Assembly (NCBI RefSeq): GCF_051713825.1
Contig: NZ_JBIOQR010000001.1
Coordinates: 2,480,001 to 2,544,000 of the forward strand
DNA: 64,000 bases
Reading direction: 5' to 3'
From: Enterococcus_K sp051713825
Lineage (GTDB): Bacteria > Bacillota > Bacilli > Lactobacillales > Enterococcaceae
This document shows positions 58,967-64,000 of this stretch, one piece after another. Position 1 is the stretch's first letter, and the number at the start of each line of letters is the position of its first letter. A program made the translations under genes and the position numbers. The notes beneath the pieces are model-generated. The model was given only the letters and a program-made list of their open reading frames with translations. It was not told the origin of the DNA and did not search any database.

Positions 58967-60349
58967 TTGAATAAAAGGAAGTTTTTAACGATTTCTGACA
59001 GAGAATTATTTTTTTTAAGTTGGCCAATTTTTATTGAAATGTTTTTACGTGTGGTCATCGGAAATATTAATGTCTGGATGATTTCACATTACTCAGAACC
59101 AGCTGTTGCGGCAGTCGGTGCGGCCAATCAGCTGTTAAATCTGACGGTCTTCATTTACGGATTTATTACAGTGGGCACGCAAATTATTATTGCCCAGTTG
59201 ATTGGTGCTAAACAAAAAGAAAAAATCCCAACCGTCATCAATTCAGCATTATTTGGGGCTTTGGTAATCGGGCTATTTATTAGCTTGATGTTTCTTTTTT
59301 TTGCAGGTCCCTTACTTCGTTTTATGAATTTAGATCAAGAATTGATTTCTATAGGTGATGGTTATTTACGAATTTTTGGTGGCAGTCTATTTATTTCGGC
59401 AATCACTGCAACGATTATTGCGGTGATGAGAAGTCATGGGTTCACCCAGCCGGCTCTTTTAGTCCCAATGTGTGCAAGTATTTTAGCAGTTATTGGCAAT
59501 TATGTCGCCTTATATAGTCCATTTGGGCTACCACATTTGGGTGTTGACGGATTAGCAGCATCCAGTGTTTTTGGGAATACAATTGGGTTATTGATTGCTT
59601 GTTATTTATTGAAAAAGCATATTGGATTTTCAATTCTTTCGGTTCGTATTCGCAACATCTCCATGGAGTTTGTCAAAAAGATTCTCGCTTATGGGCTCCC
59701 TTCGTCAGGGGAATCTTTGTCCTATCAAGGAGCACAGGTGGTCGTAACGATGATTGTTGCCTCTCTAGGCTCAAGTGTCCTGGTCGCGAAATCTTATGTA
59801 ACAGCTATTTCTCAGTTTGTTTATCTGATTGCTTCTTCATTAAGCCAAGGAAATCAAATTATGATTGGGCGAAATGTTGGGGCGGGTGAATTTTCACGCG
59901 CTCGTGCACGAGGGATGCGGACGATGAAGATTGGTGTTGTTGCCTCCGTTAGTATCTGTATTGTTACATGGATTTTTATTGAACCGATAATGGGGATATT
60001 CACAACCAATGTTGAAGTAATTGCCATCGCTAAGGGCGTTTTCTTTGTTGAGATTTTCTTAGAATGTGCACGCGCCATCAATATGATTTTGGTCGGTGCG
60101 TTAAATGCAAGTGGCGATGTGAAATTCCCGCTTATCTGTAGCCTACTTGTTCTTTGGGTTATTAGTCTACCCTTCTCTTATTCATTGGCTATTTTCTTCA
60201 AATTCGGACTTATCGGTGTCTGGATTGCTTATGCGATTGACGAAGGTTTACGAAGTATTTTTATGATTATCCGTTGGCGTTCAGGTGTCTGGAAAAACAA
60301 AGCGGTCGTCCACAAAGATGATACGAAAGAAACAGCTGCTACGCTGTAG
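58967..60349 (+). CDS. MATE-family multidrug exporter
   Basis: A 460-aa protein with twelve membrane helices in two MatE halves (about 15-175 and 235-400). It begins LSWPIFIEMFLRVVIGNINVW and has the internal repeat ILAYGLPSSGESLSYQGAQ. It likely exports cationic drugs or metabolites with Na+ or H+. I use the TTG at 58967 (GGAGGG upstream), since the longer frame starts inside the -35 box of its promoter. Confidence 0.93.
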   Translation: MNKRKFLTISDRELFFLSWPIFIEMFLRVVIGNINVWMISHYSEPAVAAVGAANQLLNLTVFIYGFITVGTQIIIAQLIGAKQKEKIPTVINSALFGALVIGLFISLMFLFFAGPLLRFMNLDQELISIGDGYLRIFGGSLFISAITATIIAVMRSHGFTQPALLVPMCASILAVIGNYVALYSPFGLPHLGVDGLAASSVFGNTIGLLIACYLLKKHIGFSILSVRIRNISMEFVKKILAYGLPSSGESLSYQGAQVVVTMIVASLGSSVLVAKSYVTAISQFVYLIASSLSQGNQIMIGRNVGAGEFSRARARGMRTMKIGVVASVSICIVTWIFIEPIMGIFTTNVEVIAIAKGVFFVEIFLECARAINMILVGALNASGDVKFPLICSLLVLWVISLPFSYSLAIFFKFGLIGVWIAYAIDEGLRSIFMIIRWRSGVWKNKAVVHKDDTKETAATL

Positions 60350-60370
60350 GAAAAATTTTTGATAGTTAGA

Positions 60371-60410
60371 GGAGCATGGGACATAACTCAAAAAGTTATG
60401 CCCATGCTCC
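60371..60410 (+). terminator. Terminator of the MATE gene (module A hairpin)
   Basis: GGAGCATGGG-A-CATAACT pairs with AGTTATG-CCCATGCTCC across a CAAAA loop. The tail is weak (TATTT). Confidence 0.65.
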
Positions 60411-60454
60411 TATTTCCCGAATAAACGGTGGGCACAGAAGCAACTCCATCTTCA

Positions 60455-60748
60455 CGTTGTTCCGCTCTCAACAACTTCTACGCATGAGACATGCTAGAGT
60501 TGAAGGTCTGCACTACGTAAAAACCACTTCGATCTCATCAATCTCTAAAGGTGGAACACCTTAAGAATTGAAGGACGTTGTTCCGCTCTCAACAACTTCT
60601 ACGCATGGGACATGCTAGAGTTGAAGGTCTTCACTCCGTAAAACCACTTCGATCTCATCAATCTCTAAAGGTGGAACACCTTAAGAATTGAAGGACGTTG
60701 TTCCGCTCTCAACAACTTCTACGCATGGGACATGCTAGAGTTGAAGGT
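60455..60748 (+). repeat. Tandem repeat, 120-121 bp unit, about 2.4 copies
   Basis: Copies start at 60455, 60576 and 60696 with CGTTGTTCCGCTCTCAACAA. The first two are nearly identical and the third is cut after TAGAGTTGAAGGT. Each unit contains GTTGTT/AACAAC and GCATG/CATGC inverted repeats. Confidence 0.9.
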
Positions 60749-60769
60749 TCGAAAAATAAGCTGAAATTG

Positions 60770-60810
60770 CTGTTCTACATCTATTTACAAAGTAAATAGA
60801 TGTAGAACAG
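60770..60810. repeat. Perfect 41-bp palindromic insertion
   Basis: Arms CTGTTCTACATCTATTTAC (60770-60788) and the exact complement (60792-60810), with loop AAA, are followed by TACCTACCTGG. Confidence 0.9.
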
Positions 60811-60914
60811 TACCTACCTGGTCACAAAAATTTGAAGAGCACCACGTAGGAATCAATCAACATCGAAAGAAAGGCTTTCGTGTTTCTTGTTATTTCCGTG
60901 GATTCCCTCTTATT

Positions 60915-61007
60915 GCTGTAAAACACAACGAAGCATGAGTTGATGTTGCACAGTACCTAATCGGTGCTGTAAAACACAACGAAGCATGAGTTGATGTTGC
61001 ACAGTAC
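60915..61007. repeat. Two direct copies of a 42-bp hairpin unit (51-bp period)
   Basis: 60915-60956 and 60966-61007 are identical (GCTGTAAAACACAACGAAGC through GTTGCACAGTAC). CTAATCGGT separates them. Each unit can form an imperfect hairpin (CTGT/ACAG, CAAC/GTTG). Confidence 0.9.
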
Positions 61008-61165
61008 TCGGAGTTAAACATTTCTGTCCCAACCTCTTTTTTTACGATTAAAGGGATTCTTGCTACTAAAAAATAAATAGCTAGTTATTAGGTGTTATTT
61101 AGAAATAGAGATAATCAGTCTGGCTTTATAATGAAATGTATCTACAAACCATCGTGTCTATCTTT

Positions 61166-61204
61166 TTGACAAAAGACTTACATGGTGTTAATGTGCATAC
61201 ACCA
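61166..61204 (+). promoter_or_regulatory. Promoter/operator of the AbrB-Doc module
   Basis: -35 TTGACA (61166-61171), 17 bp, -10 TAATGT (61189-61194). The inverted repeat TGGTGT/ACACCA (61183-61188/61199-61204), with inner ATG/CAT, overlaps the -10, as expected for autorepression by the antitoxin. Confidence 0.6.
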
Positions 61205-61225
61205 ACACTTATTTAGGAGGAACTG

Positions 61226-61471
61226 ATGATGTCAGAGAAAACAGGAACTAAGACTACCTATAAAGTGTGCAAGGCTGAAAACAGTGATGTAATCACTCTT
61301 CCGCAACAAGTTAGGGAACATTTAGGTATCAAAAGTGGTGGTACTATCTCTTTTTCTATTAAAAATGATAAAGTTGTACTAGAAAAAAATGAAGAGATTC
61401 CTATTGATGAAGTAATAAAGAACACGATTAATCAATATCATGAATTAATTGGTGAGTTAGCGAATCACTAA
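61226..61471 (+). CDS. AbrB/SpoVT-type antitoxin
   Basis: An 81-aa protein with the swapped-hairpin motif VITLPQQVREHLGIKSGGTISF-like and VVLEKNEE, followed by an acidic C-terminal tail that usually covers the toxin. AGGAGG precedes the ATG. The toxin gene starts 16 bp later. It probably represses the module. Confidence 0.85.
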   Translation: MMSEKTGTKTTYKVCKAENSDVITLPQQVREHLGIKSGGTISFSIKNDKVVLEKNEEIPIDEVIKNTINQYHELIGELANH

Positions 61472-61487
61472 GAAGGAGCATCATGTA

Positions 61488-61907
61488 GTGATTAGATACT
61501 TAACCGTAGAACATGTAATCAAAATAAATGCAATGGTTATCTCGCAATTTACGCCTAAAGAAATCGTTGGATTGAAAGACGCTAATGCATTACAAAGGGT
61601 CATAGAACAACCAAAACAAGAAGTATTTGGTGAGGTTCTTTATTCAACTGTTTTTGTTAAGGCAGCGATTCTTTTTATAAATTTGATAAAAAAATACCCT
61701 TTTAACAATGCAAATAAAAGAACTGCTTGGGTAGTGTTGATTTCTTTTTTAGATATCAACGGGGATAGGACTTTCTTTCCAACAGATGAAGGGATCAAAT
61801 TTACTTTAACCGTAACAACTTTTAGCTTTACTTCTGATAATTTTGATTCTCTAAAGGGCTTTGTCGAAGAATATTTTAAAAATTCAGAGTATATTTCAAA
61901 AAAATAA
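61488..61907 (+). CDS. Doc-type (Fic-fold) toxin with altered active site
   Basis: A 139-aa Doc-like protein: IRYLTVEHVIKINAMVISQF at the start, KQEVFGEVLYSTVFVKAAIL, and the Fic loop KKYPFNNANKRTAW. The family motif is HxFx(D/N)(A/G)NKR. Here Tyr takes the place of the leading catalytic His, while the Asn-Lys-Arg phosphate loop is kept. Doc toxins phosphorylate EF-Tu. This one may be inactive or altered. Start GTG at 61488 with AAGGAG. Confidence 0.8.
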   Translation: MIRYLTVEHVIKINAMVISQFTPKEIVGLKDANALQRVIEQPKQEVFGEVLYSTVFVKAAILFINLIKKYPFNNANKRTAWVVLISFLDINGDRTFFPTDEGIKFTLTVTTFSFTSDNFDSLKGFVEEYFKNSEYISKK

Positions 61908-61952
61908 GTGCTTGAAAAATTTGCCGAAGCAGATTTCTCAAGCACATTTTTT
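61908..61952. terminator. Terminator between Doc and GH1 genes
   Basis: Stem GTGCTTGA/TCAAGCAC (61908-61915/61938-61945) followed by T6 on the plus strand. It overlaps the end of the convergent GH1 gene. Confidence 0.65.
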
Positions 61953-63429
61953 ATTTCTCGTTGGCTAAGTCTTCGCCATTAGAAGCAATCACTTGTTTGT
62001 ACCAGTCGAAGGATTTTTTCTTTGTCCGTTTAAGTGTGCCGTGGCCTTTGTCATCCATATCAACATAGATGAAGCCATAACGTTTTTTCATTTCACCTGT
62101 CCCTGCAGAAACTAAATCGATACAGCCCCATGTTGTGTAGCCGATTAAATCCACGCCATCTAAGGTAATTGCATCATTCATTGCTGCAATATGTTTTTGG
62201 AAATAATCAATACGATAATCATCTTGGATACGGCCATCCGCTTCTATCGTATCGACTGCGCCAAAGCCGTTTTCGACAACAAATAAGGGAACATTATAAC
62301 GATCATAAAGAGAGCTTAATGCAATCCGCAAACCTAAAGGATCGACGCCCCAACCCCATTCAGATTCTTCCAAATAAGGATTTTTTACAGCTGGCATTTG
62401 ATTGCCACCAACATATTTTACCTTGTCCGGATTCGCCGTAGAAACAGTTGACATGTAGTAACTAAACCCAATGTAATCAACAGTGCCTTGAGCAATCAAT
62501 TCGTCATCGCCGGTTTCTTTTTGAATGGTCACGCCTTCACGTTCAAATTGTTTCACTTTGTGTGCAGGATAGTACCCGTTCACCTGAACATCAATATAGA
62601 ATTCTTGTTCACGATTAAACTGTAATGCTTCAAACACATCTTCGGGCCGGCAAGAAAGTGGATAACTTGGAATGTAAGCTACCATCATTCCGATTTGAAA
62701 GTCTGGATTAATTTCTTTTCCTAACAAGACTGCTTTGGCACTAGCAACAAACAAATGATGGGCTGCTTGGTATTTTGCTTGTGCATCATTTTTATGAATG
62801 CCGATTTGTGTCCAGCTTCTTAAGAAATTGATTTCATTGAAGGTCATCCAATAGTTGACTTTCTTTTTGTAGCGCTTAAAGATGGTTTCGCAAAAGAAAA
62901 TGAAGTTGTCGATGGTTTGGCGATCTGCCCAGCCATCATATTCATCGGCTAAATACATAGGAATATCAAAGTGATTGATAGTTACGACAGGCTCAATGTT
63001 GTGAGCCAATAATTCATCAAACACGCGGTCATAAAAATCTAAGCCTTCTTCATTCACTTCTTTTGTACCTTTTGGACAAATTCGTGCCCATGAAATCGAC
63101 ATCCGGAAACATTTGAAGCCCATCTCAGCAAATAGCGCAATATCTTCTTTATAGTGATGATAAAAATCAGTTGCTACATGACTTGGGTAGTACGTTTTTT
63201 CATCGATATACCCAACAGCCCCTTCTGGTAATGCTTGCTCTCTTGTCACGCGCTCGATTACGCCTTCTTTTGTTTTATACGTAATCATTCTGGGTTCTTC
63301 GTGACTCCCCCCAGTAATCGCGTCTAGTGTGCTAAGTCCTTTGCCGCCTGATAGGTAACCGCCTTCATATTGGTTAGCCGCAGTTGCGCCACCCCAAAGG
63401 AAATTTTTAGGAAAGCTCATTGTTGTCAT
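61951..63429 (-). CDS. GH1 6-phospho-beta-glucosidase
   Basis: A 492-aa TIM-barrel glycosidase. FLWGGATAANQYEGGY starts the fold, WMTFNEINFL holds the acid/base Glu and FVVENGFGAVD the nucleophile Glu. The C-terminal KKRYGFIYVD, with a basic segment RTKKKSFDWYKQVI, binds the 6-phosphate in this group. It cleaves phosphorylated beta-glucosides taken up by a PTS. A close paralogue lies upstream. Confidence 0.93.
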   Translation of the reverse strand: MTTMSFPKNFLWGGATAANQYEGGYLSGGKGLSTLDAITGGSHEEPRMITYKTKEGVIERVTREQALPEGAVGYIDEKTYYPSHVATDFYHHYKEDIALFAEMGFKCFRMSISWARICPKGTKEVNEEGLDFYDRVFDELLAHNIEPVVTINHFDIPMYLADEYDGWADRQTIDNFIFFCETIFKRYKKKVNYWMTFNEINFLRSWTQIGIHKNDAQAKYQAAHHLFVASAKAVLLGKEINPDFQIGMMVAYIPSYPLSCRPEDVFEALQFNREQEFYIDVQVNGYYPAHKVKQFEREGVTIQKETGDDELIAQGTVDYIGFSYYMSTVSTANPDKVKYVGGNQMPAVKNPYLEESEWGWGVDPLGLRIALSSLYDRYNVPLFVVENGFGAVDTIEADGRIQDDYRIDYFQKHIAAMNDAITLDGVDLIGYTTWGCIDLVSAGTGEMKKRYGFIYVDMDDKGHGTLKRTKKKSFDWYKQVIASNGEDLANEK

Positions 63430-63460
63430 CCTCTCTTACTAAATTAGATTGATTAAAATT

Positions 63461-63498
63461 GAAAAAAGGAGGAGAAAGATTAATCCCCCTCCTTTTTT
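63461..63498. terminator. Terminator between the two GH1 genes
   Basis: Stem AAAAAGGAGG/CCTCCTTTTT (63463-63472/63488-63497) with T-runs on both strands. Confidence 0.75.
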
Positions 63499-63560
63499 CG
63501 AATAAATGAAGCACATAGTACCTATCCGGTTCTCGGAGTTAAATCCTTCTGTACCAACCA
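63499..63560 (-). repeat. Degraded copy of the dispersed repeat
   Basis: CGAATAAATGAAGCACA (part of module B) joins GTACCTATCCGG. CTCGGAGTTAAATCCTTCTG and CCAACC then match the other end of the repeat. Confidence 0.6.
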
Positions 63561-63576
63561 GATAGTTTCCTATTAA

Positions 63577-64000
63577 TTAGTTATTTGATAAGTCTTGGCC
63601 GTTTGAAGCAATGACCTGTTTATACCAATCAAATGATTTTTTCTTCGAACGTTTAAGAGTTCCGTTCCCATCGTTATCGCGATCAACATAGATAAAGCCG
63701 TAACGTTTTTTCATTTCGCCTGTTCCCGCAGAAACTAAGTCGATACAGCCCCATGTTGTGTACCCTAATAGGTCAACGCCATCTTCATCCACAGCATCAC
63801 GCATCGCTTGAATGTGTTCTGCTAGATAGCTAATTCTGTAATCATCTTCAACATAGCCATTTTCATCAGGAACATCTACTGCACCCAGACCATTTTCAAC
63901 GATAAATAATGGTTTTTGGTAACGATCGTATAAATCGTTCATCGTAATACGCAAACCTAGAGGGTCAATTTGCCAACCCCATTCGCTTGCTTCTAAATAA
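63577..64000 (-). CDS. GH1 6-phospho-beta-glucosidase paralogue, C-terminal part (runs off window)
   Basis: The last 141 or so residues of a second GH1 enzyme. EASEWGWQIDPLGLRI and LFIVENGLGAVD carry the nucleophile Glu, and KKRYGFIYVDRDNDG and RSKKKSFDWYKQVI follow. It is very like the next gene in both protein and DNA, which suggests a tandem duplication. The start lies beyond the right edge. Confidence 0.93.
   Translation of the reverse strand, partial: YLEASEWGWQIDPLGLRITMNDLYDRYQKPLFIVENGLGAVDVPDENGYVEDDYRISYLAEHIQAMRDAVDEDGVDLLGYTTWGCIDLVSAGTGEMKKRYGFIYVDRDNDGNGTLKRSKKKSFDWYKQVIASNGQDLSNN

Larger units (their letters stand above)
60417..61036 (-). repeat. Mosaic copy of the dispersed repeat with nested insertions
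   Basis: Segments of the 124-bp repeat of 49489-49612 appear in reverse orientation and in order at 60417-60447, 60748-60768, 60822-60838, 60892-60914 and 61008-61036. Unrelated sequences of about 300, 53, 53 and 93 bp separate them. Confidence 0.8.
60350..61225. other. Gene-free 880-bp region
   Basis: Filled mainly by a module A hairpin, a mosaic repeat element (60417-61036) and the AbrB promoter. No coding frame with a ribosome site. Confidence 0.8.

Noticed and set aside
60376..60564. Open frame of about 60 codons over the repeat region
   Set aside because: It lies wholly in hairpins and tandem repeats, has no ribosome site and no protein-like conservation between units.
60455..61007. 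CRISPR array
   Set aside because: The 120-bp and 42-bp units are direct tandem repeats without regular unique spacers, and no cas genes are present.

Overview
The window looks like chromosomal DNA of a low-GC Gram-positive bacterium of the order Lactobacillales, most likely Enterococcaceae (Enterococcus or Vagococcus type) or a close Carnobacteriaceae relative. The reasons are AT-rich DNA, strong AGGAGG-type ribosome binding sites, T-box leaders on proS and glyQS, a dinG-tseB-aspB-asnS block, a phoH-pgpH-ybeY-dgkA-era-recO block, a PrfA/Ers-like Crp/Fnr regulator and a Zur of the Listeria/Enterococcus kind. The species cannot be fixed from sequence alone.

Layout. 1-3.0 kb: truncated amino-acid permease, an MFS exporter with a small co-transcribed protein, and a divergent PrfA-like regulator with a PrfA-box-like site between them. 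3-10 kb: SGNH hydrolase, asnS, aspB, tseB, dinG. 10-15 kb: BceAB-type ABC transporter and BceRS-type two-component system, with a TNACA-N4-TGTAA site before bceA. 15-19 kb: T-box-controlled, eukaryote-like proS, a cold-shock gene and a putative eRF1-like (baeRF) protein. 19-26 kb is the accessory stretch: an sRNA candidate, a GNAT/CPBP-like/TetR cassette with a 37-bp palindromic operator, an internalin-like LRR relic, small peptide genes, a frameshifted isochorismatase, a second GNAT gene, an ISL3-family element with 8-bp target duplications, and a compact tRNA-like/micro-ORF unit.

26-34 kb: dacA, a YdcF-like membrane protein, a CLC-F fluoride exporter under a fluoride riboswitch, an HD protein, an rRNA methyltransferase, acylphosphatase, yidC and an AEC carrier. 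34-48 kb: glyQS with its T-box, an inserted GH42 beta-galactosidase/AraC pair, then recO-era-dgkA-ybeY-pgpH-phoH, yqeY-rpsU and zur. 48-58 kb: PPDK regulatory protein, metA-metY, hom-thrC-thrB (homoserine to threonine and methionine), a CzrA-like ArsR repressor, phosphoglucomutase and trxB. 59-64 kb: MATE exporter, a large mosaic repeat, an AbrB/Doc-type toxin-antitoxin pair and two tandem GH1 6-phospho-beta-glucosidases.

The most unusual things are a dispersed intergenic repeat family (34.4, 49.4-49.6, 60.4-61.0 and 63.5 kb). One of its copies has been broken up by several smaller palindromic or tandem insertions. Two of those insertions, and a relic at 63.5 kb, share a GTACCTA-type end. Next are the tRNA-like/45-aa micro-ORF unit at 25.65-25.92 kb, the sRNA candidate at 19.1 kb, and a Doc toxin with Tyr in place of the catalytic His. 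Most housekeeping assignments rest on family motifs. All promoter, RNA and operator calls are by eye and untested.
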